Origin: Ophiura sarsii | Lineage: Eukaryota; Echinodermata; Ophiuroidea; Amphilepidida; Ophiuridae | NCBI GenBank assembly: GCA_035610835.1 | Contig: CM069446.1 | Span: 47,655,625 to 47,719,624, forward strand | Reading direction: 5' to 3' | DNA length: 64,000 nt | The notes under the pieces: model-generated | What the model saw: the letters and a program-made list of their open reading frames with translations, nothing else | Told to the model about the DNA's origin: nothing | Database searches by the model: none | Made by a program: the position numbers and the translations under genes | Shown here: one piece after another, positions 24,408 to 36,577 of the stretch | Numbering within the stretch: the stretch's first letter is position 1 | How the letters are laid out: the number at the start of each line of letters is the position of its first letter

Positions 24408-25025
24408 ATATAGTCAGAGAGAAAAAGAGAAATATAGTCATTTGACCCCAAGGATAGTCATTTTTAACCACAATTTGGGTGAAATTTTTGACTAGATCAC
24501 CGGGGTCAAATTTGACCCTTTTTTAGTCGGTGCATAGTTGACTCCGTAAGCGGGGTTAAAAATGACCCTTTTGTGGTTGAATTTTGACCACGTATTTTTA
24601 AGATTTTTTAGTGTGTACTAATATTGATGTAACATCATGACGCAACGTCGAATTCAAAAAATAGTGTTTGAGTGAAAGCAAAAATAATGTGGTCTTCTTA
24701 TAATAATATTATTGGTTTTAAATAATGCTGGCCTGACTTGTCTAAAACATTTGTCTTTCTGACTTACGCTGTATAACTTTACAACCAAGTACCGCTTGAA
24801 AGTTGTCTTTTTCTTTCCTTTTAACATTCGTTTTAGAGAAAAGAGTCTGTTGCCAGCTTATCTCCTCGTCATCTCGTCATGTCCCCTGTGCTTCCGTCAA
24901 TTATTAGCTGACTGTCCGGAAACAAACCACAGTGTATGAGGAAATCCAGCAAATAATTTGATTTAAAAACGAAACTCAATAAAAATAACCCTCTTTACAC
25001 CAACTCGTATCTGTACGTCAGATCT

Positions 25026-25272
25026 TAACACTTTCCATGAGGCAGGAGGAGTCTGCAGACTACATTCCAAAATGTCACAAAATGTTTCAAAATTGTCATA
25101 ATTGTTGAATTTCATTACCATAATTAGAATCACCGTGAGAAATGCATTGAAATAAGTACAACTATGCCTAGTATTGGTTCACTAATCCTTGAGATAGACC
25201 TTTAAAGTTGGGAAAGGTTTCTGAAAATCTGTTTTGTATATGGTAAAACGAATAACCGCGTGGAAAGTGTTA
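25026..25272. mobile_element. TTAA-target MITE, family B, complete copy
   Basis: Both ends read TTAACACTTTCCA(C/T)G inward, so the TTAA is either the target duplication or the tip. The body has TCTGCAGAC, CACAAAATGTTTCAAAA and CCTAGTATTGGTTCACTAAT, blocks that recur at 33.0, 41.1/42.5, 52.6 and 61.2 kb. It lies in the neuropeptide intron. Confidence 0.75.
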
Positions 25273-25274
25273 AC

Positions 25275-27810
25275 TCTTGTCGTTGTCGTCTCTGTCGGGA
25301 CTAAGCTATTACTTGTGTACACATTATTGCGAAATGTCATCTTGATTAACGTTGTAGTAGTAGATCCTATTATCTCTATATCGGAAAGTAATTTTGAGTC
25401 TATTCATCCTTATTGGTATTAAAGCGCTAATTAAACTATATTTATGGTGATGTGATTCCTTATTAGTTACAATTCACAAAGTCTAGTTGTTTCCCTGGAA
25501 ATTGGAAATGAAAAGTATCATATTCTTCCTGTTGTTAAAGTACATTCAATCTGTTAACATTCATCATGAAGACTTTTGGTTTCTTTTAACAAAGTTTCAC
25601 TTCTCCAGTTAAGATTCGGATTGAGAGAATCTGAAAATTATACCACGGTAAAAAAAAGAATGCCTGTGAAGTAAATGAATCTATCATGTCTTTGGTTATT
25701 TTAGGTGTCACAAGACCATTCAGTGGACCGATAGTATTTCCAACGGGTTTGGAGATTGGAGAAGATTGAAGAAAATTGCCAATTTGCTGACAAAAGCGCG
25801 CTAAATTTACAAAATCATCAAATGCGCATATAACTGATTTTATACTAATTTGGTCATAACAACAGAGGTCCATTTTGATTTGTAACGGCGAGTCGGTTCC
25901 TCCCTTTTGTTACCGTATTAAACGACTTATAATCTATCCGTGCAATTCCTTCGGCGGACGAAAGATAAATGACGTAGGTACAGTGGTGTTTTTATCATTG
26001 TTTATTGCAACATTGTATGTTGATTCAATAGTCAATGGTGAGACAAAATCAGCACTTTGGTTTAGCTAACATTGTTTATAATATTTCTATGTTGCTGCTT
26101 TAAATGTGTTTGATATTGATTGACGATGTCTTGATATTTGCTAATTTGGTGCCGATCGAGAGGAAGATACGCTCTGAATATATTAAGAGCATATTGGTTT
26201 GGCTTTATTGTCTTAGAGAGAAAACCAGGCAATAAGATAAGCCAGACGCCATCACAAGAGACAATTTAACCCGCCATGACTATACGGAGTGGTTCGATGT
26301 TAATATTTCTCAGCTTTTGATTATCATAATTGAGTAGATATTGCGTGATTAATTGTATACCCGATTAAGACTATCCTTAAAATTGCACTAATAATACTTA
26401 TTATAGGTCAATAAATAAATGTGTTGTTTCGAGAGAATTTGGAACAATCAATGCATGCGCTCTGTGCATTATTTCTAGAAACAAAATATACGCGTGTATT
26501 GAAATAATTCGTACTCGTAACACGACACTATACCAAATAAAAATCACAATTTTGTGCGTACTTCTAATTTCTTAAATAATTTATATAAACATGTTATCAA
26601 GTTTGCTAACACCCGCAGCAAATATCGGCCAACCCGTGCTCCATGAAAATAAATGAAAATAAAGCGCGTGATGCGCGGACGGTGCGACGCGGACCACGCG
26701 TAGTGCAATTAGCCTTTTTAATGCACTCCGCGTATGTTAGTTTCCTGCTTTGTGGTTGTTTCGATACTACTTAGGCCAAAAAAGAAGAAAGTCTCCGAAA
26801 CATTGTGCAAAAAAGCTAAGCGCTGTACGATTTGTTGTGATTCTTTTTTTTAGCAAAAAGGCATTCAGGTATGCGATTTTTTGTTGTTGCTAATCCAACC
26901 TAACAGAAAACTTTTTAAAACTTTTTTTAAAAATCCCCCCCCCCCCAAAAAAAAAAGTTTTTTAGCCCCAGGGCATAGACCTACGCGCCGTAGCTCATTT
27001 CACATACCAATGCGGGCGGGCTTCTGACACGGATCTTCTTCTTTGTTTGGCCTTATGTGTATGAATAATAATAAAACCATGCTTATAACGCAAGTAAGTC
27101 TCTATGCGCTTTAATAAATACAACAGAAAGCAACATCAAAACGAAATTAAGCATTACAATTAAATAGGTGAGTTTTTGGCAATGAATTAAACTGTTTTGG
27201 ATGATATGGTACATTGTTTCAAAGTATACAAAATAGTTATAAGAGTACGTTGTCCCCTTCTTGAGTCGCAGTGCTTTTTAATTGCAGTTCCATACAATCA
27301 TATTCAGAAAATTGATGATGTTGTGGACAGACAGATACTTTTGTCTTTCTGCCGGTAATTCATAATTCAAGGGCATTTTTGTAATATTCACAATACTGAA
27401 AATCAAATTAGACATTGATTTACACACCATCTTTATTGAATACTATTAATAACGAGATGGTTTGGTGTTCTGTAGACATATTGTTTCCTATTGAGAAATG
27501 TCCATCTTCGGTGCATGTCAGTGATCTATCTGTTCTTAAACTCTATCCAATACAATATATGTCTACCCATATCCTCAATTCTATACATTATTCTACGTCA
27601 CCAGGCTCTTCGTAAATTGATGAGAATTATATTGGCTTAACGTCGGTGATATCATTTATAGTGACTTTTTGTTTTGATCATAACTTAAAAATAAGTGTCT
27701 GAATAGAACAATTCAAACGACAAAAATAAAGTTAGAAATGATCGACTACGAAAAAAGTAGTCAAATAACACTTTGATCCAAGTTTGCTCATACTGAGTGA
27801 TCCAGACAGC
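25275..27810. other. Intronic sequence without recognised features
   Basis: Includes a small GC-rich patch at 26640-26710 and a C-run/A-run at 26936-26956. No further exon of the neuropeptide gene was found. Confidence 0.5.
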
Positions 27811-27814
27811 ACAT

Positions 27815-27960
27815 ACAAGTAGCCTGAACTCCAATTCAACCATCTTATTCACTTTTTCAAGAGATTTTATAATTATTTTTAGATTAAAAGAGTCAATCAT
27901 AATCGTTCGCCTTGCGAAAGTGCAATGAGTTGTATTGTTTTTGTTTTGTGGTTGTTATGA
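27815..27960 (-). repeat. Dispersed repeat E, copy 2 (inverted)
   Basis: Reverse copy of 21310-21470: CAATTCAACCATCTTATTCA, TTTTTAGATTAAAAGAG and GTATTGTTTTTGTTTTGTGG. Both copies are intronic, so they could pair in the pre-mRNA. Confidence 0.6.
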
Positions 27961-28009
27961 ATTTCACGATTTGTTGTTACTCAATACCCAAATGAAATGA
28001 TTACGTAGT

Positions 28010-28235
28010 GACTTTTAGTCAGTGGTATTACATAGTGACGTATGAGTGGTGGTATATATCAAAGTGACGTACGGTAACATTTAGTCGTTTTTTTGTAATG
28101 GATTGGCTCGTAGACAAAAATTGATTAGTTAATTGGAAATAAAGATATGGATTACTATTAGCTGTGTAAATATGGTAATAAAAAAGGTTTAACATAGTGA
28201 CGCACACATTATACGTCACTATGTAATACCATTGA
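28010..28235. repeat. TAGTGACGTA-rich inverted repeat
   Basis: GGTATTACATAGTGACGTAT at 28024 is mirrored by ATACGTCACTATGTAATACC at 28211. The spacer is unique. A small MITE is possible. Intronic. Confidence 0.55.
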
Positions 28236-28526
28236 CAACATATGTCATTTGTTTATACAGATATTCCGATTTTCCGATAAGAACATGGAGATGTTTTGTT
28301 TAATGCCAGGCATTGGATTTTGGTTTCAATAATGTGAAAGCACGGATATAACTTCAGCTGGTTTCATATAACTTTTAAACGTTTAAATTCAAATTTAGTT
28401 AATCTTATTTACGCTTCAATCTATAGTTTCATTGGATGTATATTCGCCTAACTTAGATAATATTTGGTGAGCTATTGAAATGTTTGACTGGTTTCCATGA
28501 AAATCGAATTGATCGTAAGATATTCA

Positions 28527-28626
28527 TAAGTTAGACTAGTGAAGTGTAAAGTCCCCATTACGGAATAAAGCTGTAAAATCCTCTAATACGTAAATAGAAG
28601 AATGTGTGTTAGGTTAATTCCGTGCT
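28527..28626 (+). repeat. Dispersed repeat F, copy 1
   Basis: ATAAGTTAGACTAGTG, CCCCATTACGGAATA, AAATCCTCTA and TGTTAGGTTAATT match 49800-49915 in reverse. Confidence 0.6.
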
Positions 28627-28738
28627 GTCTTACACCAAGGATAGACCAAACTTGATGGGTTTACAGCAATATATCTACCATAATTTCAATATAACATTAA
28701 AGCTGACACATTTTTAACAAATTCAAAGGGTGTCCTAC

Positions 28739-28837
28739 CTCGTCTCCTTCAAATGGCCCGACTTCATCATCAGCATAGCAGAAGACAGCTCCTACAAGTA
28801 CCACAAATACCAATGTCAGCCGGAAGAATTTACACAT
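28739..28837 (-). CDS. Neuropeptide precursor, coding exon 1 (signal peptide)
   Basis: Reading the minus strand from ATG at 28837 gives 33 codons. They start MCKFFRLTLVFVVLVG, continue through a hydrophobic stretch to a C-Y-A cleavage site (after residue 22), then an acidic tail starting DDEVG. The last codon GAG is followed at once by GTAGGA, a good 5' splice donor (GT at 28738-28737). The donor is phase 0, as is the acceptor at 19337, so the joined frame continues from ...EGDE into ALDFQEQE. The n-region charge, the roughly 14-residue hydrophobic core and the small residues at -3/-1 are those of a secretory signal. Codon use is richer in G+C than the flanks. No other partner exon is visible in the window. 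The link to the 18.5-19.3 kb exon is inferred from strand, phase and the missing signal peptide there. An extra small exon in between cannot be excluded. Confidence 0.8.
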
Positions 28838-28853
28838 TGTGTAACTACAATGG

Positions 28854-28922
28854 TGACGTCGTGTCCCTACAGTACGAGTGATTCTGATCTCTTTATGGTC
28901 GTATGGCCTAAATTTTAAAGAT
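28854..28922 (-). promoter_or_regulatory. Possible proximal promoter of the neuropeptide gene
   Basis: Upstream of the start codon the minus strand has CTTTAAAATT (around 28911-28920) and CATAAAG (around 28892-28898), both possible TATA-like elements. TGACGTC at 28854-28860 is a 7-of-8 match to the CRE, a common element in neuropeptide promoters. A weak alternative is that an acceptor (TACTGTAG, around 28871) ends a 5' UTR intron here. No transcription data are available, so this is only a candidate. Confidence 0.22.
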
Positions 28923-28924
28923 AC

Positions 28925-31900
28925 AACGTCTTATAAGACTCAACTACAAAGACACAACGTCTTATGAGCCCATCAATCCAATCAAAACTTCTTTAGTCGT
29001 GTTGTAAATTAACATTCTATGAATCTGTAACAAGTTTGCACCTTTATTACGTAAGCAAGGTAATAGATATTATTCACGATATGCGTATTGTATGACAAAA
29101 GGTGTAAAAACGTCATCGAATGTTTGTGTGAACTGCATTAACAGCGCTAAATTACACAAAAACGGGCGTGTCTCATTATTTTTGTCCTCCAAGCAAGACT
29201 TTTAAATCATTACTTTTCTTCACAGCATATTTTACATTCACACAAGTCCATACATGTCTTAGGTGTTGCAGTTTAAATATCATTGTTAATTTGTATCGAA
29301 ATATAATAATTAAAAAAAATTCAGAGGTATTGACCTTCCGGAATATTATCGCTACTCTGAGTTTCATGGACAATCCCATACGGTCATTTTGTACAATCAG
29401 GCGAATAGACGTCTCTCTGATCGCAGGCCTTTGACCCATTGAAAATGAGAATACACAATCAATGGTGTTAAAACTTGTGGTCAGAGCAACATTATATTTC
29501 AAAAGAGGTCAATACACATTAAGATATCAAAAGATAATCAAAAAGTGCTCAACTGATAAATCAGGAGCGTAATAATTATTCACAACCGTTTCTGGTTAGA
29601 CTAGCCATTGGACAAAGTGCTCAATACCGTAAACGGTAAATATAATAATTACATATATGAGTTCATACCCTTACTGACCAACCTAAGAAATAACCACGTG
29701 ATCGTACTGTAATATTGTCATGTCACATTAATATGTCATATAACGACAAGTGTTTTGTTACTTTTTCACGTAGATCATTCAACATATTGGGTATCAAATT
29801 AAACATTGGGGCATCTGCTGAATTTAAAGTCGATTGATATGTGGATGGGAAAGAAAAGGCGAAATCTTAAAAGTTCCGGAGCAATGACATGTTAGTTTAA
29901 GACATTTGAGGTACAGTTCTACAATGTTAGAAAAAAGGGTTCGAACACTGTGTATAGTGTAATGTAAAGTGATCCCCCTTCCTCTTGAACAATGTTGAAT
30001 TCCACAATTTGCCCACCATCAGCACAGGGCCTCGCAACATTGATCGGTGGGGAAGGGGAGGGATATGAGTAAGGGGATGCTTCAAGCTACCAGAAACAAG
30101 TTTCGATGTTCACGTGAATTAAATAGCGTGGCTGTTATGGTCCAATAAGCATGGCAATTAGGGTCAGTGTTCGACCACCTTTTTCTATGATTGTAGCTTA
30201 CTGGTTGGTGTTTTCGACAAACTTCAGAATAAGGAAAAACAATAAATGGGCCGTGTTCTCGTACGTATCTAAGGCTAACACAAAAGATTGTTTGCTTTTT
30301 TATTAAATAAACAAAAACGTTTTCAAGTCACGTATATGACCTTGATTGACCCCATGTGACTCCATGCTATGTCGATGTAATCTCTCTCTCTCTTTTTGTT
30401 AAACCTGTGAGGCATTTTAACAGATACAAACTGAATAGTGTTGGGACAATATGAGTATGTTGTGTACTTGGGTATCCCCCCCCCCCCGAAAAACACCTAA
30501 ATGACCTCGATTGACCCATACATGACCCCTCATGTGACTCCATACCATGTCCATGTAACCCTATCTTGGTGTCTCAATTACTTAAGAAATATATATATTC
30601 ATCTATTCTAAACAACAAAGACATAATTTTTGGAATGCTTTAACAGTTGAAAAATACATAAATTCAGTTATTTATCATTTAACACAGCATAATGTGATAT
30701 ACAAAATAGAATGAATATTTGAAGAAAAAAAGAAAATATTTGGAAATTCAAGCGCTCTTTTAGTTCACATGCAGGTGATCTGGAAAGGAAAGTCGTAAAC
30801 CTGTACATCAAAGCTATGGAGATGCATTCAAAACCTGTGTGTTATCATAGCCATCATATATATATATATATAATATACATACATACATCATCTTTTATTA
30901 CCACATGCACCAAGTCACCTGCATACGAACTGAAGCAGTATTTTATTACACTTTTGGACAGCATCTATGGGCAAGCAACCATTTTTTGTGTGGCCTTAAC
31001 GTGGTTCTAGCTAAACACGCGTTTTACTTTGACTTTAAACACATATTTTAACTAAAAGGGGGCTAAAAGTAAGTTCTCGAATTCTCGAAAAAACAAGCGT
31101 CTAACTTACTGAAAAGTGCATAACTTTTAACGTGGGTTTGGGGTTAGTTTAAGGCGCGTTTATCTTAACTCGTGCACCAATTATACGCTTTTAATGATTA
31201 CTCAACCGTGCTCGGTGCAAGCTGACGTGCAGATCGTACAATCTTAAAAATACAGGTGCATTTGAAGAATTTTGTATTTATTAATGGGACCCATTTAGGC
31301 CACCACACAGTGAACGCACGACCATTCAGGGGACGAGATTTGCGGAGTTTGAAATCGGGTTTTGTTAAACACTTCGTTTAAGAGATAACCCCCGTTTAAT
31401 TTATATACGAGATAGTTAGATTTAAATCTCAACATACGGCCCATGATGATGATACAGTTGGCCGTAAATGCTGAATTTTCGTTGGATTTATCGTTAACAT
31501 GGATTTTGATTATATGACTTGCATGCATAATCTTATCATTGGATTTGCGTGAACGATCCCATGTCCGAAGACTGCCGAATTTTGATGTTATCAGCGTTTT
31601 AGTGTGTCAAGTAACAGTAACTTCTATTTAAAACGGTCGGTCCTGGTGCTTCGTTGTGGTTGTAATTAACTAATTTAATATTAAGGCTAGCTGACATGAA
31701 GGTAACTGATATCAAAATGTTAAGACAACAAATATTCTACATCGACGACAATTTCTGATGACTAATAATAAAAGGTGTTTCACTAATTATCGGGGTTGTC
31801 AATGATAGTTGGCGTCTGCCGCTGTCGTTGCCATCACACGTATGCACCCATGTGCCGCAATATTATGTTGCTGTCTTTTAAGCATTCTTTTCATCAATCA

Positions 31901-32980
31901 AGAAATCTTGAAACCTGAATACTATGAATTTCTTAAGTCATGCACAATTTACTATTTTTTCTTTCGTTTTCCAATAGTCCCAGCCTCTCTTGCTCATCTC
32001 TATGAAATGAAAAACCAATGGGAGAACAAATGAACTCAACTAAAAGCATGCTGAGAGGTGTGGATTGACAGGCTTATATTTATTCTAACTCTACCAGAAT
32101 GTTCTCGATTTATTCCACTAGGAATCAGAGTACATTGGGAATCCCCGACTGGCATCAGATTAAGTACTCAAAAATCAATCAGGGTTTCATTCGAATATAG
32201 CTCGTGTAATCTGAATAGCTACAATGTTCAAGCGCACGGCTTATGCACCACAATGATGTTGGGTTCAGGAATTGTAGTTTGAGCTGCCCTGGGCATATCG
32301 CCCTCTAAATTACACCTTACCTTGTCATGTAAGTTGACATCACCGGCAAATTCAAACGCCGTTGTCTTTATGTTTAGAGTGATGGACAACAAATATGCTC
32401 ATCACTCCAAAATTATAGCTCCTAAGTAAAAATATCAAAACAAAAAATTGACGATACATTTCTTCTCTTTAGCTCTACAAATTGTACGTTAAGATAAATG
32501 TATATTGACACAGATAAGTGTAAAAAACCAAAACAAAGTATGTTGTCATTAAGCATTTGCTTTTCTACGGACAGATTATTGATTAACATGACTATCAACA
32601 ACTCACCAGTCGAAGGTAGGATAAATGCAACCCACTATTACACAGTCTTACTATCCAACGTGTTCAAAACCCAAAGTGCGAAAATGAAAACGTTTGTCTC
32701 GTTCGTTTGCACTTTGTCTCATAATTTTCTTTGTAGCGTTCTTAAATTATCAAAATAACCTCATTTTGTATGTGTTGTGCTCATACTTAGCCACGTTTTG
32801 AATGTGCCGAAGAACAGACACATTGTCTTTGCGTATACAAACACTAAGCAATGATATCCCATAGCAAACTCAATTTGCTGCAACTTACTTTTTATAACAC
32901 TTCATAACTTTAATAGTATCCTCTCAATGATTACGAATGAGATGTCACATTACTATGAAGATATTCGCTCGCTTAATATA
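28925..32980. other. Upstream flank of the neuropeptide gene; no gene seen
   Basis: Apart from the duplication at 30.3-30.6 kb and an (AT)n run at 30857-30872, no structure was recognised. Regulatory DNA for the gene may lie here. Confidence 0.5.
30332..30570 (+). repeat. Imperfect tandem duplication (about 165 bp spacing)
   Basis: ATGACCTTGATTGACCCCATG...TGACTCCATGCTATGTC at 30337 recurs as ATGACCTCGATTGACCCATA...GACTCCATACCATGTCC at 30503. A (CT)n run and a C run separate the copies. Confidence 0.5.
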
Positions 32981-32984
32981 TATC

Positions 32985-33027
32985 TCAGATTGTCGGTACA
33001 AATTTTAATATGTACCGACAATCTGAA
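32985..33027. other. Perfect 16-bp-stem hairpin
   Basis: TCAGATTGTCGGTACA and TGTACCGACAATCTGA surround a 10-nt A/T loop. It is too short for a standard miRNA precursor unless the weak AT extension counts. It may equally be a transposon remnant, since a family B fragment starts immediately beside it. Confidence 0.7.
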
Positions 33028-33116
33028 ATAAATATGGTAATGAAATTCAATAATTGGGACAGTTTTGAAACATTTTGTGCAATTTTGGAATGTCGTCTGC
33101 GTGGAAAGCGTTAAGA
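33028..33116 (-). mobile_element. MITE family B, partial copy
   Basis: Matches one end of the family B element in reverse: TGGTAATGAAATTCAATAAT, then GAAACATTTTGTG and GCGTGGAAAGCGTTAA. The other half is missing. It directly abuts the perfect hairpin at 32985-33027. Confidence 0.6.
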
Positions 33117-33739
33117 ATGTTGAATTACCTTACATAAACGCACCTGGTCAGAAATTATTTGTGTCAGGTGTACTGTAATCAACCTAAGCACTTCTATATT
33201 ATCGTGAGACATAACGTTAACAGCCCGACATGGATCATTTCACCCACCTGGTCTATTGGACAAAACTGGACAGAATACACAATCATGACAACGAAATTCA
33301 AACTATAGGTATAGAGATTTGCCAAAAGAGGGATATTTGCGAAGAACATGAACAAAATTGCGAAACAGTATTTTTCAATAATAAACAAATATACATTCAT
33401 GTAATTACTTATATTATTTTATATTGGCTCCTTAGAGCTACATTTCTTGACAATGGGCGGATGTGATAACATTGTGTAAAACGTTATGCCACCTTTGACT
33501 AGATTAATCGTTCAGTCGTACACACACGGTCGCTATGCGGTGCAGACGGCCAAGGAATGCGCACAAAAAATATTTGATGGGCCTGCTTCGGAAAAAGTCT
33601 ACCACTTGACGCATTTGTATATAATTCATGTGTGTGACGGATATGCACGCAGTACATCATGGTTACGCGATGGTAACTTAGTGCAAACTGGAAGTAAATG
33701 ACGAAATTTTATGTAGGTCGCATATATTGTATCAAATTT

Positions 33740-34417
33740 GGAAAAAGTATACTTTAGGTCACAGATTCTAGACTGCACTGCTATTGTCCGATACTGGAAT
33801 ACCCGGTATCGTTCGACACCCAGAATCGTTCGATACTGGAACAACGTCAGTGTGCCAGCATCGTCAGATACTGGCACATATTAAATGTTACAGTATCGGG
33901 CGGTACTAGCACATATTAAATGTTCCAGTATCGAGTGTTACTGGAACACAGTTATGGGAAAAAGTGTACTTTATGTCCTAGATACTGGTATTCCAGTATT
34001 GTTCATTACTGGTACCTAAAAATTGCCCGTATCGCTCGATACTAGTACGATTATACTGTTCCAGTATCGATCGATACTGGAAAACCCAACTGTGTTCCAG
34101 TATTGAGCGATTCTGGAATGTTTTTATGTTCCAGTATCAGGCGATACTGGTCCATATGATTCCAGTGTGATTTGTCCCAGTATTAAACGATACCGGTACT
34201 TAATTGTATTCCAGTATCCCCGATACTGGAATCTCTTATCACTATTGGTAGCACATGTACAAGTATCGCCCGATACTGAAACATAAAAATGTCCCAGTAT
34301 CGACCAATACTGGAACATTAAAATCGTACCAGTGTCGCGCGATACCGGCAACCTCTATGTTACAGTATTGGACGATACTGGTATACTAGTATCTGGGACC
34401 TAAACTACTCTTTTTCC
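33740..34417. repeat. CCAGTATCG palindrome array 2, with outer inverted ends
   Basis: About twenty copies of TCCAGTATCG/CGATACTGGA words. The outer ends are GGAAAAAGTATACTTTAGGT and its inverse ACCTAAACTACTCTTTTTCC. A second left end (GGAAAAAGTGTACTTTATG) lies inside at 33957, so two elements are overlaid or a unit was duplicated. Frames over it are shadows. Confidence 0.82.
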
Positions 34418-34936
34418 GTAAACGAATAATTTGATTTGATTCAATAACCTGGGTACTAAAAGTGAGACAGGAAGCACTGATCCACACAAATCTGGCAGAT
34501 TGTTATTGGTCATGAAATCTTCCATCTAACTTTTACGGTGAATAATCAATAAAGAATAAGTTAAATGTCATTTTTGACGACTATCCTTTCTCTCACGTAG
34601 CGTCTTGTTGCAATAGACCCAGGTAAAACAAATACTAGAGCAAAATCAGATTGAAGCTCGACATTTAACAATGAACGTTTTCCAAAGGTTACAATAGCTT
34701 GTTGTATAGTGCAATGCATTATGCATTATTATGATTAGCTGTGAAACGTCACACGGTTCCAAACTACTTTCGATTATCTGTGTCTTTAACAAGTTCGCTT
34801 TTCACTGACAATAAGTCTATTGTTATGAATCACAACAGCATTCAGTGCGTTGGTACTTTTCTTTTGTATCAACGTGATTCGTTAAAATCTGTTTCCATTG
34901 AATATAGTGACCATATTAAATCTCCATCATTAAGTT

Positions 34937-35222
34937 GCTGGTTAACCCAAATAATGTGAAATTCATGAAGCGCTGTAACTTTTGAACTATTAATGTGAAG
35001 TATAAAAACGTATATATTTTTGGAAAGGAAACGAGTCAGAGAATCTATTTCTGGTATCAAATGTCATTAAAAATGTTGATTTTTTTTAAAAATGTTGACC
35101 CCTCAAAATTGAAGTCTCAGACTTATTACCTTTCCAAAAATGTATAATTTTATATGCATGTAGTTCAAGAGTTACAACGCTTGATAAATCTCATAATATT
35201 TAAGTTAGCACCCCTCAAATAG
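34937..35222. mobile_element. Palindromic MITE family C, copy 2
   Basis: The same order of inverted blocks as the 7.6 kb copy: AAGCGCTGTAACTTTTGAAC, TTTTTGGAAAGGAAACGAGT, then CCTTTCCAAAAATGTATA and GTTACAACGCTTGATAAAT. It is non-coding. Confidence 0.7.
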
Positions 35223-35503
35223 GCAGTGACAATGGTATTTGTAGTGAAGTGTTTTTATTCAAGACTTCACCATCAATAACCACCTGAAAACACAATAGGT
35301 GCAATACACTACGGACACAGGTGCAATAAAAGTCACCAGATACTGGTATAAGATACTAGTATACCAGTATCGCATGATACTGGCACATGAAATTTGCCAG
35401 TATTGCTCAATACTGGTATAATATTGTGTTCCAGTATCGCCCGATACTGGAACATTTTATAGGGGCCAATATCGTCTGATACTGGAACACTGACTTTGTA
35501 CTA

Positions 35504-36577
35504 TACTGCAAATGTGGTTGGTCAAAAATTGACCAACATTTTGACCAACGTTTAGTCTTATATGAACAATCTAATTTGTTGGTCAAACTTTTGACCAACT
35601 GCTTTTGTTAAAAGTTTTAACCAACAAATGGTTAGAAATTAACCAACCCTGTTGGGCTAAATGTTTCAGCAATTGTTGGGCAAAGATAATGATTAAACAG
35701 TTGGGTAATATTGACCAACTGTTGGTTTTCTGTAAAACATTTGTTGGTCAATGTAATGAAATTATTTAACCATATATTGGGCACTCTTTTACTTAATGCC
35801 AACAGTTGGTCAAAATATTGCGTCTGGTTAGGGTTAGGATTTCCCGGGGGAGCACTGACATTGGAAAAGGGTATAGGTATGTGCCGCCCTGAAGACCCCC
35901 TTTTTCACCCTCTTCTGTTGTAAGTCACAATTATAATACATGATATGATTCCATCAAGAACGAGTTCAAGTATTCCGTGAATAATTTAGGCTAATTGCAT
36001 ACCTACAAAAAAATCCGGTACATTTCCTACGGTATTGACAGTAAGCTTACTATAACCATGATAACATTGGTAAGCTTACCGTCATGACCGTAGAAAATGA
36101 ACATTTTTCAAGCCTGCAATTAGAAAATTATTCACGGAATTCTTGAACTCGTTCTTGATGAAATTATATCATGTATATAGCATAATAATTGTGACTTACC
36201 TTTGAAAGTGTCTATTATTTACGGTGGAGGGCCCCAAGTACCCCAGCAGACGCGATACCGACATGACTTCCACGTTTGCCGTTCTGATGATGAATGATTA
36301 ATTCGCAAGCAAACGGTGGGAATGATGCCCACTAGTTTGCAGTGCGCATGATCGGTCGTCTTTGCCCAACAAATTTGACCAACAATTTTGATTTATTAAA
36401 AGTTCAACAGTTTTGACCAGAGTGTTGCGAGTTTTAGTCAAAATAAATGGGCAAAACAAAGGTTTACCCAACTGATGTGATGATATCGGTTTTGTTGGGT
36501 AAATCTTGACCAACAAATTAGATAAATGCTTTGCCCAACCGAATGTGTCAAAGATAATGACCAACACATTTGCAGTG
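35504..36577. mobile_element. Foldback-type element with TTGGTCA arms
   Basis: The ends are (C/T)ACTGCAAATGTG, with TA at 35502-35503 and 36578-36579. The arms of TTGGTCAAAATTGACCAAC words span about 35516-35820 and 36360-36570. A further palindromic element (35921-36200) sits in the core. Inserted into array 3. Confidence 0.82.
35921..36200. mobile_element. Palindromic MITE nested in the TTGGTCA element
   Basis: The tips are GTAAGTCACAATTAT. The arms of over 100 bp share ATCAAGAACGAGTTCAAG and TTCCGTGAATAATTT in inverted order. The centre is around 36050-36080 with GTAAGCTTAC-type palindromes. The target duplication is not clear. Confidence 0.8.

Larger units (their letters stand above)
23525..24615. 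mobile_element. Foldback-type element with GACCC/GGGTC arms
   Basis: The ends are CACACTAAAAA...TTTTTAGTGTG with TA on both sides (23523-23524, 24616-24617). The arms are dense in GACCCTAAATAT, GGGGTCA and ATGACC. It contains a duplicated 232-bp block and half of another element (23819-24174). Confidence 0.75.
19337..28738 (-). other. Intron 1 of the neuropeptide gene (about 9.4 kb)
   Basis: The donor is GT at 28738-28737 (GAG|GTAGGA). The acceptor is AG at 19338-19337, preceded on the minus strand by a long T-rich tract. The intron is phase 0. It is filled with mobile elements, listed separately: TA-MITE 19438-19714, mariner-like 19972-20986, GACCC element 23525-24615, TTAA MITE 25026-25272 and a dispersed repeat near 27.8 kb. 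Inferred from sequence only. Confidence 0.75.
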
